From Silene conica (taxonomy: Eukaryota > Streptophyta > Magnoliopsida > Caryophyllales > Caryophyllaceae): a DNA stretch of 64,000 bases. The first letter of the stretch is position 1. The number at the start of each line of letters is the position of its first letter. Positions 1 through 11,258 of this stretch are shown piece after piece. The notes beneath the pieces are model-generated. The model was not told the origin of the DNA. It saw nothing but the letters and a program-made list of their open reading frames with translations, and did no database searches. The position numbers and the translations under genes are program-made. The stretch spans positions 54,891,048 through 54,955,047 of the forward strand of contig CM055311.2 of assembly GCA_029255685.2 (NCBI GenBank), written 5' to 3'.

Positions 1-1442
1 GTTTGGGGAATGGTTTCGTGTTACATGCATTGCATTCCGTCACACGTTTATTACATTTCCGTATTGCATTGTTTTTCTTTATTTTCCTTACCTATACAAA
101 AGAAAAATACAAAAAAAATTCAAAAATTCAAAAATTTCCAAAAAAATGCACGTTTATTTTAGCATATAGGTCGAGTCGGAATCAAAGTATTTCAAGGATG
201 ATTTAGCTATCTTACATGTTTATGCCTGTACCTTGCCTTGTCAACTTGTTTTAGTATAAGACTCTTTTGCATATCTACGAGTTTTTGTCAATTTGTATAT
301 CTTGAGACTTGACTTGTACCTTGGCAACCTACTATACATTTTAAGTTTTAGAGCCTTATTCCTGGTTTCATTCTTAAACCAGTTGTCTAGGATGTGAGTA
401 GTACTCCCCTTGGAACATGTTACATCAATATGCATAAACATGAACTTGAATTGCTATATACTTGTTTTACTATCTCGTTTTGTGAATCTTGATACGTGCA
501 TTTGGGATCCCTTTTCTCTTATTTACCCATAAGCCCACATAGCCAAAATTGCCTTTTTATTCCCCCAAAACTACATCTCATACTTAGCCTACCCTTCCAA
601 GCTAGTATCTGTGGTCTTTGGTTTAACCTTGAGACATCTTGGTTGTATGCTATCAGGAGAAAAAAGAGAAAAGAAGGAAAAAAGGAAAAAGAAAAAAAAA
701 AGAAAAAAAAGAAAGAAACGAAAAAAAATAAAGCAAAAAGCACAGAAAGTCAGTCGACCGACCGCCTCTATAGGTCGGTCGACCACCTGACAGCATCAGA
801 ATGCAAATTTCGTTCTAAAATCCTTTTCTTTTATTTGTTATCACTCCCGTAATTCATTCAAAAATATTGGGGAGTCCTTTCTTATATTCAATGTGAGAGT
901 TGTGCTACAAAAGAGCACTTTCTTAATATCAAAAAGTTGTGAAATATGTTGTTGGGAACCGGTTTTACTAGCTTGGCTACTAACCCCACAAATCCAAAAA
1001 CATCTTAACCACTTTTTACCTTTTACCTCACATATCTTTCATAACCTCAATTGCATGTATCTGGGTCACTTAATGAGATTGTTATACAAAGTTGTAGAAT
1101 TCTTGTTCATGTTAGATTGCAGGCATGTTTTCATGGGTCGCAGTTAGGTGAGTGTCTCAACAAAAATTACTTCTTTCTATCTTTTACATATACTCACCCT
1201 TTGCTTCATGAGTGTCTCGAGCGTACCGCGAGGGTCCATAGTATAAAGTCTCTATAGTCTCTAGTGTTGCAAGTTTGACGACACCATAACTCGTTTGCAT
1301 GATTTATTTACTTCCTCATTTTGTACTTGGTATTGGTTTAGGCTAACATGTAAATTTCGCTCTGAGATTGAAATCGTTCCATTAGTTAAAGATCGAGTCT
1401 ACTTCTTGCTTGAGGGCAAGCAAGGGTTTGGCTTGGGGAATT
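1..1442 (+). other. 3' non-coding internal region of Athila/Tat-type element AthA
   Basis: No credible coding region is seen on either strand. The stretch contains a long A/G-rich tract (about 655-735) and one palindromic GTCGACCGACC-type module at 751-786 like those inside the adjacent LTR. It ends in a purine-rich tract that leads straight into the LTR at 1443. The best reading is the 3' untranslated part of the element whose 3' LTR follows. The rest of the element lies outside the window, so the assignment rests on position and shared motifs only. Confidence 0.4.
1430..1442 (+). other. polypurine tract (PPT) of AthA
   Basis: GGCTTGGGGAATT lies directly before the LTR start TGATGCG. It matches the layout of the other Athila-like elements here, where GTGTGGGGAATTC precedes TGATGAGC. 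It would prime plus-strand DNA synthesis and makes the following LTR a 3' LTR. Confidence 0.55.
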
Positions 1443-2995
1443 TGATGCGTGTCTATTTTATGATGTTTTTCATCTATTTTTACACGCATTTGGTCGCTCA
1501 TTTACTATGTTTTAGCCTTTATTTCCCAACAATCGTGTACTTTCGTATTTTTATGCACTTTTGCAGATTTATGCGGAAAAAGGACGATTTAGCACCAAAT
1601 CCTTATCCTCAAGTCTTTTGCATAATTAAGGAATAACGAAAGGTCAACTGGAGTCTTTATTTAAGTACCAAAAGTCAAAAGAAGAAGAAAACCGAAGAAT
1701 TCCATTCGGAGGCGGTCGACCGACCAGCTAAATGGGTCGACCGACCAGCCCTGATCTCCATAAAAGTCCAAATCTGAAGAAAGCCCAAGAATTCAACCAA
1801 TTCCGTAAAGGAGGTCGACCCACCCACCAAATTGGTCGACCGACCTCAGCGAAGCCCAGAACAATTCTTTTCGGAAATAAATTAGAAGTAGAGTCTTTAG
1901 GAAACTCTAATCTTTGGCCCTATATAAACTAATCTTGTGATTAGGGTTTCGTATCAATTGACATTCATATTCAAGAATCAAGTATCAATTAGCATCTAGT
2001 TTATTTAGAAGAATTTTAGTTTTGTAATCTTTCGACAATTTCCAAGCATTCAATAAAGTTTGTTCCTTCTGCCTTAATTCCGACTGTGGTATTTACTCTT
2101 TTAATTTAGCCTTATTATTGTTCTTATTTTTATTACATCCAGTTTAAGTTAGAATCTCAAGTTTTATTAATTCTTGCATGTTTAGATTATTCACTATGTT
2201 TACCATGTTTAATCCCGTTTTTATAATCGTCTTAACAACCATGAGTAGCTAAATTTCATATGTTAGGATGTAGGGGATGAATATGCATAGGTAGAATAAA
2301 TTCCGAAACCGACCTGTAGCAGAGCCGTGGTCGGCCGACTCAATTAATGGGTCGGTCGACCAAGGCGGTGGTCGGCCGACTGGAATAGCTGGTCGGTCGA
2401 CCGCTCGCGTTTGTATCCTGTTTCATTTTTCTTTGTTGACTATAATACCCTACAATGAAACTAAAATGAGACTTGTAGGATGTTAGTAATGACCTACCCA
2501 AGATTGAGAGATACGGGAAGGGCATTGGTTTACACCTTAAGACGGCTAGGTTACTCAAGATTGAAAGGTATGTGACCTAGGATTTAGGAATCACCCTTAT
2601 TATTGACACCCAATAATTGTGAGACCTAGGAACTAATAGCATAGGCCGAAAGGAGCTATTAGGTAGCATAGACCTAAAAAGATATGTTACACCCCCTTAC
2701 GCGACTGCATTACATGTTGACCTTAGGATTTATATTACCTTAGCTATTTATTACCCAAACATCCTAGCATCTCTTTTAATATAATTTTTATCTCATCTTT
2801 ATTTTCTTGTTTTATTTTTATCTTTGCCTTAGACTTAGTACACAATCAATCAATCCCCCAAAAATTGTTACTTTAGACATTAACATCAACAATAAACATT
2901 CCCCACCTCCTTGTGGTTCGACCCTGACTTTCACTATCTATTGTTAAAGTTAGGAATTATAAATTTATCTTTGGTACCCTCAACGACGGGCATCA
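1443..2995 (+). mobile_element. 3' LTR of Athila/Tat-type Ty3/gypsy element AthA (1553 bp)
   Basis: The LTR starts TGATGCGTGTC after a PPT and ends GACGGGCATCA, a TGATG/CATCA terminal pair. A TATA box (1920) and AATAAAG (about 2051) give a U3-R-U5 layout. The 3' part has the GTGGTTCGACCCTGAC and TTTGGTACCCTCAACGACGG strings that I associate with Athila/Tat LTR ends (recalled, not searched). GTCGACCGACC palindromic modules lie at 1711-1749, 1811-1848 and 2308-2404. No PBS follows, so this is the 3' LTR. The left partner and its target duplication are outside the window. Confidence 0.7.
1919..1929 (+). promoter_or_regulatory. TATA box in AthA LTR
   Basis: CCTATATAAAC lies about 70 bp after the palindromic module pair at 1711-1848 and about 130 bp before AATAAAG. 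It is the likely core promoter of the LTR. Confidence 0.55.
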
Positions 2996-3521
2996 CAATA
3001 CAATAACAGCTATTATCAATTACAATAACAGCTATTATGAATACAATAACAACTATTATGAATTACAATAACAAGTACTACAAAATGGAAAACTGAATAC
3101 AATAACATGTATTATGCAATACAATAATTAACATTATGCATTACAATAACAGGTATTATTATGCAATACAATATTTGACATTATGCAATAACTGTGTAAA
3201 AAAGGAAATACAATAACAAAACTTATATAATACAATAACTGTCTTGAATGAAGTCACTACTAGATACAATAACAAGACTTATATAATACAATAACTGTGT
3301 AAAAACCATTACAATAACTGTCTGAAAATCATTACAATAACTGTATGAACCCATTACAATAACTGTCTGAAATCATTAAAATAACTGCCTGAAACCATTA
3401 CAATAACTGTGTGAAAACACAATTACAATAACTCTCTGAAAACACAATTACAAAAACTGTCTGACATGATTACAATAACTTTCTGAGAAAATTACAATAA
3501 CAGTCACAAAAATAACACTTT
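2996..3521. repeat. degenerate TTACAATAACTGTCTGAAA tandem array
   Basis: Short AT-rich units with the core ACAATAAC recur every 18-30 bp, with variants such as TACAATAACAGCTATTA and TTACAATAACTGTCTGAA. No coding potential is seen. The array lies directly downstream of the minus-strand Ulp1-like exon at 3522-3765 and directly right of the AthA LTR end. Confidence 0.75.
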
Positions 3522-3765
3522 CTAGGCTTTACAAACACACAATCCTTTCCAATACCATGCAACATTTACAATTTCCTCAACTAAAGGCAACAACCTCTCT
3601 CTTTCTTTGTTGATATCAGCTAAAACTAGGATAGCAGCAATCTCAGCTCTGTAAATAATCCTTTTTAATGGATCATGCAACTCTGATGTAAACAACTCCC
3701 CGTTGTAAAACATCATATGCATCATTACAAAAACACCACAATCTAAGTTTTTGCAAAAGGTTAAC
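3522..3765 (-). pseudogene. Ulp1 (C48) SUMO-protease-like exon fragment
   Basis: Read on the minus strand, the exon contains the Cys-box-like LDCGVFVMMHMMFYNGELF (C48 nucleophile Cys in a D-C-G context). Further on is a segment with IYRAEIAAILVLADINKERE. The same carboxy-terminal signature occurs in both Ulp1-like units at 21269-21534 and 24193-24554 (IELYRAEIVAILMLSDINK and ILVQLVASLVLADINEERD). The exon ends at a stop at 3522. The catalytic His and Asp exons are not recognisable upstream, where only arrays occur. It is therefore a fragment of a transposon-borne Ulp1-like gene. Confidence 0.6.
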
Positions 3766-3869
3766 TAGAACATTAGGGCGGCAACTGACTTTAATCTTCG
3801 CAGCATTGCAAAGAACCATACGAGCTAAATAAACACAAAGTGATGCATATAATACAACAACACCCCATG

Positions 3870-4290
3870 AAGTCACTACTACATACAATAACTGAGTTTT
3901 ATAATACAATAACATAACTTATATAATACAATAATTGTATTTAAATGAAGTGTCTAAACACATTAAAATAACTGTGTACAAACCATTAAAATAACTGTCT
4001 AAACACATTAAAATAACTGTGTACAAACCATTAAAATAGTTGTTATTGTATTCATAATAGTTGTTATTGTAATTATAGTAAAAAAGGGAATACAATAACA
4101 GTCTTAGACGAATACAATAACAGTCTTAGACAATTACAATAACAGTCTCAGACGAATACAATAACAGTTTTAGACGATTACAATAACAGTCTGAGACGGT
4201 TACAATAACTGTCTGATACGATTATAAAAAAAGGGAATACAATAACAGTCTTAGACGAATACAATAACAGTCTTAGACAATTACAATAAT
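3870..4290. repeat. TACAATAACAGTCTTAGACG tandem array
   Basis: Repeated units of about 20-22 bp (AATACAATAACAGTCTTAGACG and variants) surround a short reversed stretch near 4040-4075. In minus-strand orientation they fall where an intron of the Ulp1-like gene would lie, between the 5'-UTR-like region and the Cys-box exon. Confidence 0.7.
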
Positions 4291-4860
4291 TTCGAAAATC
4301 AGGTAAAAAATCTGGAAAATACAATTAAGAAACCCTAATTTTAACTGAAAACAAAATGCAAAGTGACTAATTGAACTACACACCGGTTTTAAGTAAAACA
4401 CAACTACATAAACGGAGATTTTTACAAAATTGACGAAAATCAAAGAAGTCAGATAAAAAAAACCCTAAAATTATGCTAAAACGAGAAAAAAAAGTACACA
4501 AAATACTCTAATTGAACTACATAATGAAAAACACTGCGCAAAATTGAAGAATAACAAAAGAAAACACAACAAAAATCAACTTAAAAAACCTACAAAAAGT
4601 GACGAAAATAGAAGAAAACGAAATGAATCTTTTACTGGAGAAACACTGCGCAAAATTACCTGAAGATGAACGGAATAACGACGAAAATGAGTGAAGAAAT
4701 CGACGAAGAAAAGATGAGCAAGATGATGGAGGTTTTACTGGAGAAAATGGAGGTTTTACAGTAGAATTATGGAGGTTTTACAGTAGAATTTGAGTTGGGA
4801 AGTTGAAAAGAGGGGAAAAAAGAAGTGAGGGGTGAAATTTTGGGTTTATATATGAATTGT

Positions 4861-4955
4861 GAGATTTAATCTCAGCCACTAATCTGAACTAAAAATGGAT
4901 GGTCCAGATTCAAAGGTGTAACTCACCAATATTGCCCCAACTCATATGATCCTAC

Positions 4956-4993
<38 letters not shown>

Positions 4994-5090
4994 GAAATAG
5001 GATCATATGAGTTGGGGTATATTTGGTGAGTTACACCTTTAAATCTGGACCATTCATATCTAATATTGATGAGTGGCTGAGATTTAATCT
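4861..5090. repeat. inverted repeat, two ~100-bp arms around a TA tract
   Basis: The left arm (4861-4960) and right arm (4991-5090) are imperfect reverse complements. They share GAGATTTAATCTCAGCCACT, GGTCCAGAT, AAAGGTGTAACTCACCAA and CCCCAACTCATATGATCCTA. A TATATA tract of about 30 bp separates them. They could be the facing terminal inverted repeats of two related transposons inserted at one TA site, or the two ends of a foldback element. Confidence 0.7.
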
Positions 5091-5144
5091 AATAAATTCA
5101 ATAGAAACCCCCCAAATTTAACCTCCTTCAATCTTTATTTGCTC

Positions 5145-5540
5145 GTCTGACGATTGTCCATTTAACTAGCATGGAATTACTTGCTCCAATGGGAATGTAC
5201 TCTAGTCTATTAAGCTTAATCACTCTCGCCTTGTTGGCCACTTTGATTTCAACATCCTTTATTCCCTTCAACTGCTCCGGAACTTGTCTATTCCCGGTAA
5301 TGCATTCACTGGAATTATCTTACACATTCCGAAATTTCAGCCTTTGTAGATTTTTGACATTTCTCATAATTCATTTCATGGTTCAATGCCACCTATTTTC
5401 ACACACTTCATCAATTTAGTCTTTCTTAATCTCTCAACAATCAACTTTGACGACTATCTTCCCTCTAATTTTTCGTAGTTTTAAGACTTCAATTACCTTG
5501 ATTTATACTCAAACAGATTTACCGGGAATCTTATGAACCT
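5145..5540 (+). pseudogene. LRR receptor-like protein fragment (captured gene piece)
   Basis: One frame starting near 5150 reads as an LRR amino-terminal cap (DDCPFN, stop, HGITCSNGNV) followed by leucine-rich repeats: LQLLRNLSIPGNAFTG, IFDISHNSFHGSMPP, LVFLNLS and FNYLDLYSNRFTG. The LxxLxLxxNxFxG spacing fits plant-type LRRs of receptor kinases. At least four in-frame stops interrupt it (near 5168, 5203, 5348 and 5476-5482). No kinase or membrane segment is present. The piece starts about 55 bp inside the terminal arm at 4991-5090 and fades into arrays. This is what a gene fragment captured by a Pack-MULE would look like. Confidence 0.6.
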
Positions 5541-6985
5541 CAACATATATTGAAATAATTGAGTTATTGAAATAATAATTTGGAGATACGACGGATGTTG
5601 ATTGCTACTACTATATTGAAATAATTGAGTTATTGTTCAAACTCAATTATTGTATTATATAAATTTAGTTATTGTAATGTCCAATCTCGGTTATTGTATT
5701 ATAGAAACTCAGTTGTTGTAATATCCAAACTCAGTTATTGTATTAAAAGGACCATGTTATTGTATTATACAAACTCTGTTATTGTATCATAAAAACTCAA
5801 TTATTATATTGTCCAAACTTAGTTATTGTATTATAGATACCTAGTTATTATATTATACAACCTAAGTTATTGTATTATAGAAACTCACTTAGTTTATTTG
5901 TCCAAACTCGTATTAAAGGGACCAAGTTATTGTAATATTGAAACTGAGTTATTGTAATAATAAAACAACCATGTTTTGTTACTGAAGTATATAAGAATGA
6001 CGATGGAATACTATATTGAAACAATTGAGTTATTGTCCAAACTCAATTATTGTATTATATAAATTTAGTTATTTTAATGTCCAATTTCGGTTATAGTATT
6101 ATAGAGACTCGGTTGTTGTAATGTCCAGGCTTAGTTATTGTATTAAAAGAACCGAGTTATTGTATTATACAAACTCTATTATTGTATCATAAAAACTCAA
6201 TTATTCTATTGTCCAAACTTAGTTATTGTATTATAGATACCTAGTTATTATATTATACAACCTAAGTTATTGTATTATAGAAACTCACTTAGTTTATTTG
6301 TCCAAACTCGTATTAAAGGGACCAAGTTATATTGAAACAATTGAGTTATTGTCCAAACTCAATTATTGTATTATATAAATTTAGTTATTTTAATGTCCAA
6401 TTTCGGTATAGTATTATAAAGACTTAGTTGTTGTAATGTCCAAACTCAGTTATTGTATTAAAAGAACCCTGTTATTGTATTATACAAACTCTGTTATTGT
6501 ATCATAAAAACTCAATTATTATATTGTCCAAACTTAGTTATTGTATTATACTATTATAGATACCTAGTTATTATATTATACAACCTAAGTTATTGTATTA
6601 TAGAAACTCACTTAGTTTATTTGTCCAAACTCGTATTAAAGGGACCAAGTTATTGTAATATTGAAAATGAGTTATTGTAATAATAAAACAACCATGTTTT
6701 GTTACTGAAGTATATAAGAATGACGATGAAATACTATATTGAAACAATTGAGTTATTGTCCAAACTCAATTATTGTATTATATAAATTTAGTTATTTTAA
6801 TGTCCAATTTGGGTTATAGTATTATAGAGACTCAGTTGTTGTAATGTCCAAGCTCAGTTATTGTATTAAAAGATCCGAGTTATTGTATTATACAAACTCA
6901 GTTATTGTATTAAAAGAGCCGAGTTATTGTATTATACAAATTCAATTATTGTATTATAAAAACTCAGTTATTGTATTGTCCAAAG
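5541..6985. repeat. AGTTATTGTATTATA tandem array with higher-order repeats
   Basis: Units of about 25-30 bp (GTTATTGTATTATACAAACTC and variants) fill the stretch. A longer unit starting TATATTGAAACAATTGAGTT recurs near 5612, 6011, 6331 and 6736, so there is a higher-order period of about 320-405 bp. There is no coding content. The core word is the reverse complement of the array word at 2996-4290, which links the two blocks. Confidence 0.8.
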
Positions 6986-7537
6986 CGCTATTCCAATCTA
7001 CATCCGCGCCGGAAGCGAATTCCCATTTGTCGTACTTTTTAAAATGATCCAGGTAGACATATTCTATACTATAGTAGCAGATACCTTCTTCTATTCTCTA
7101 ATTTAAAACTAAACTCAAATCCCTTTTATTTTTACTGGGGCTAGGGTTTGCTCGAGCACTTTCTTTTATAACTCTCACTACTTGTTGTGTTTATATGAGC
7201 CTTTTATTTCTTGCTAGTACACCTAACCATCGCATTGGCTCGGTTATAGCAGCTGCGTGTACCTCTTCTATCTACGAACTACTAAGTTGACTCATCCTCT
7301 GACACACCCTTCTTGCTTTATATTCCAATTCTATTATACACATGCTTGCTTATATATGTAGAGCACATGCGCTTCTGGTGGAGCAGAAACTTCAAATGTT
7401 TTGGTTTCACTCGCATAACACATAAAAGGTACAATACGATTTATTAGAAGAAAGAGAGAGAGAGAGAAAAAAAAAATAAGTTTGTCTATTTTTTGTGGGT
7501 TAATCTCACTCATTGATTTTGTTAGATCCATTGGTAC

Positions 7538-7538
<1 letters not shown>
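6986..7538. other. no recognisable feature
   Basis: Unique-looking AT-rich sequence with a short GA-repeat (about 7449-7480) before the TA microsatellite. No coding region, RNA gene or transposon end was recognised. Confidence 0.5.
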
Positions 7539-8353
<815 letters not shown>

Positions 8354-8379
8354 CTTTCAAATTTCAACCACCCACCTCT

Positions 8380-8389
8380 TCTATAAATA
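8380..8389 (+). promoter_or_regulatory. TATA box upstream of TatR antisense ORF
   Basis: CTATAAATACC lies about 120 bp before the ATG at 8504, after pyrimidine-rich sequence. It is consistent with an own promoter for the antisense ORF. Confidence 0.45.
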
Positions 8390-8503
8390 CCCCTTTTAAC
8401 CGTTGCTCTCTCTTTTACCTTTTTTACTTCCTACATTCACTTGCTTTCTTGCTTTCTTTCTTTTTTACGATAATTTGTTTTTTTACCGCATCTTAAGTTC
8501 TCC

Positions 8504-9890
8504 ATGTCTGCTCCCAGCTTTTCCGCTACTACCCCCTCTGCTACTCCTACTGCTGGCTCTTCTGGGTCTTCTTCTGCGTCGGGGGACTACTCTGGTCCCT
8601 TTCCCTCGCAGAAGCTTCTTGCGTCCAGGTATCTTTGCGACTCTGCCTTCAATGAGTCTCATGCTACTCTCATAAGGATGAGGTTCGGCTTCCCGGAAGG
8701 GGTTGTCTTCCATTTCCCCCTCGCTGGTGAGAAAGCTGATTTCAAGAGGGAGGGGTGGACTTGTTTATATGAGTACCCCTTCCGCTTGGGTTTGAGGTTC
8801 CCTTTTCCTGATTTAATCATTGATTTTTTAAAGCTAACCAAAGTGGCTTTGTGCCAAGTCGCTCCCCATGCATGGCGGATCTTGCTCAGCCTCTGTGCTC
8901 TGAACCGTGAACGAGGGCTGAATATAGGGTTGGCAGATTTGGGGCAGTGGTTTCCTTGGGCCATTCTCAGTGCACCATTCGTGGGTATGATGGCGTGCCT
9001 TCTGCCATTGTCTTTTCTACCACCCCAGATGATAGTAAATGGTTCACTCGTTTTATCTTTGTCAAGATTGACACACTGCCTTACTCTCCTGACTACATCT
9101 TTTCTGAGTGGCAGTCTGTGGAAGGTATGGTCTCTACTCTGGTATTTTTCCTGGTTTGGTTTTCTTCTGCTGTTATCTTTTACTAACGGTTGATTTGTCT
9201 CTTCAGGGAATAGCCTTGCTAAGCTCCCTGAGTCCGAGGATCCTCCTGCTTAAAAGGCCAAGCTCCTGGACCTTCCTGCTGAGGAGAGGACATTCTCCAA
9301 GCTGGTCTGGGATTCTGCTATTCTGGCGGTGAAGAAAGAGGGTACGGTGCTGCTCATCTGGCTATTTTATGGGTGAATTTCATGTTTGGTCTGGTTGTTC
9401 TGACTTTTGGTGCTATTTTCAGGCAAGCCCAGGGTGAACGTGGACAGGGTGATGCAGCTGCGGAGGAAGAGGTTCACTCCTGGGGACGCGGGGTCCTCGA
9501 AGAAGAAGAAAGTGGAAGCTGTTGGGGGCCCTGCTGGAACTGGATCCAAGGCTGCCTCTATCGAAGTAGATGCTGTTGATTCAGTCTAGGAATCTGTGCC
9601 CACGACTTCTTTTGTTGATCCTTCTCCTTTAACAATCCCTGTTGAGATCCCTACCCCTGATTTCAAAGTTATACCCGAGCATCTGCCTCGATCGTCTTCT
9701 GGGGAGGGTCCTTCTTCTCCTGCTCTGCACCTGGAACTCCCAGGAGGCTTTGGTGGGTCCAGAACTGATCTCTGGCCTGCTCTGGATTCACTGCTCTTTC
9801 CTGCCTCTGCCTCTATCATGAATCCCCGTCCTTTCTAAGATCTGATTAGGCACACTGCGGAGGTTTCTTTTGAGGTAGCTTTTCTTTTTT

Positions 9891-9941
<51 letters not shown>

Positions 9942-10632
9942 TTTATTTATTTATTTTTGGTCCTGACTTGGTCTGGATATCCAGGTCCTGGAGCTGTCAC
10001 TTTGTGCCAAACGCTAGAGCGAGGCTCTGTTGGCTGAATTTCATCGTATGAAGACGGCTCAGGCGGAGGCTCTAAGGAGGAGCCAGGAGGTGGAGAGGAT
10101 GCAGGAGGCCCTGGCTAAGAAGGAGCAGGAGATAGAGGCGAAGTTGAGTTTGGAGGAGGCACTAATGGAAAATATGCGGCAGGCTGTTGAGCGCTCCCGT
10201 CGGGACGTGGCTCTGGGCTAGGAGATGCTCAAGGCTCAAGAGGAGACCTTCCAGAACCAGTTGGCCACGTCTCATTCTAAGCTGGAGCGGGCCTTAGCCT
10301 CAGAGGCTGATCTAGTGCTGAGGGTGGAAGCTCTGGAGCATAAGAAGGCTGGTCTGCAGGGAGCTCTACTGATCGAGGCTGTTGCCTGCAGTGCTGCTGA
10401 GACCCGGATAAAATGTGTTAAGGAGTTCCAAGAGGGTAGTCATACCACTTGGGACTTAGCTGCTCTGGAGGAGACTTTCGCTGCAGATTTTCCTGAGGGT
10501 CTGAACATGGACCTGATTTCTGATGATGATGAAGAAGAAGGCGTGGTGGGGTCCCAAAATGCCGGTGAGGAGGTGACCTCTGGCCCCACCTGTGTTGATG
10601 CTGCTGCTGCTGAACCTACTCCTGATGAGTAG
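8504..10632 (+). pseudogene. TatR antisense ORF, putative gypsy-type transposon protein (PF04195-like)
   Basis: The product is of unknown function. Residues about 60-135 carry PEGVVFHFPLAGEKADFKRE, the WTCLYEYPFRLGLRFPFPDL block and HAWRILLSL, which I recognise as the putative gypsy-type transposon domain. Likely exons are 8504-9124, about 9208-9333, 9422-9870 and 9985-10632, with GT/AG-like borders such as TTTTCAG before GCAAGCCC. The last exon is a coiled-coil Glu/Lys-rich stretch ending in an acidic tail DDDEEEG. A frameshift lies near 8945. In-frame stops occur at 9252, 9587, 9836, 10015 and 10219, the TAGs looking like former CAG. It converges on the integrase gene, as in Retand-type elements. 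Confidence 0.65.
9895..9940. repeat. TA microsatellite in antisense-ORF intron
   Basis: About 45 bp of TATATA inside the presumed third intron of the TatR antisense ORF, followed by a TTTA-rich tract. Confidence 0.9.
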
Positions 10633-11258
10633 GTTCTTTTTTAAACTTGCGTTGTTGGGCCCTGATATGGGCGTAAAAAATTTTGTCTTGAAACTTTGGT
10701 GCCCCTGCGTGGGCTTAATCAGTTGTAATTTTTTTTGTTGGTCCGGGTGGATCAACAAAAACAATTCTGCTACTGGGCTGCCTTGGGCAGTTCCTTTTTT
10801 TTTTGAATCGTATGTTCCCCCGTTGTATGGGGCTTTGTTTACTGTTGGTTTTCTACCGTTTTCTGGCGTTTTCTTTTGTACATGCATGTTTCATTGTGTT
10901 TTGGCCATCACTGTTTTGGTGTACTGGCCTGGTATTTTAGATACCCATCCCTATACTGGGGTGCCAGGCTTGACTTAGGTTCTCCTGCGATCAGTGTAGA
11001 TTTCCTCTTTAGGTCAGTCTACTAGGATAGGCAAATTCTGGTCCAGAAAATAAGTGATAAAACTTTTCCTTTATTTTCAAAAAGACTCGATAGTTGACTT
11101 TAAATGAACCAAGGTTTGAAATTATAAGACTTAGATTATCAAACTTAAGTTATAAAAAATATAAATGCAAGACAACATTTTAAGCTGAACCAGAGTATAC
11201 TTTATACAGAGTAGAACCTGAGGTCTAAGGGAGCTGCTCTGGTCTGGTGGAGGCACCT
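10633..11258. other. spacer between convergent TatR genes
   Basis: T-rich sequence with short GGGC-containing runs and no coding content. It serves as 3' flank for both the plus-strand antisense ORF (stop 10630-10632) and the minus-strand integrase (stop near 11259). Confidence 0.5.

Larger units (their letters stand above)
2996..4960 (-). mobile_element. MULE-like element fragment carrying a Ulp1-like gene
   Basis: This segment is bounded on the right by a roughly 100-bp terminal arm (4861-4960) that recurs inverted at 4991-5090. Read on the minus strand, it has a pyrimidine-rich 5'-UTR-like stretch (about 4860-4640), a possible donor site CAGGTAATTTT, arrays, then a Ulp1-like exon. Long terminal inverted repeats plus a Ulp1-like protease resemble the ULP-bearing KI/Kaonashi MULEs described in plants. 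No MuDR transposase is visible. The left end is unknown because the AthA LTR abuts it. Confidence 0.4.

Noticed and set aside
496-852. Lys-rich reading frame and its antisense Phe-rich frames
   Set aside because: Product of an A/G-rich tract in the AthA 3' region, with no domain or homologous copy.
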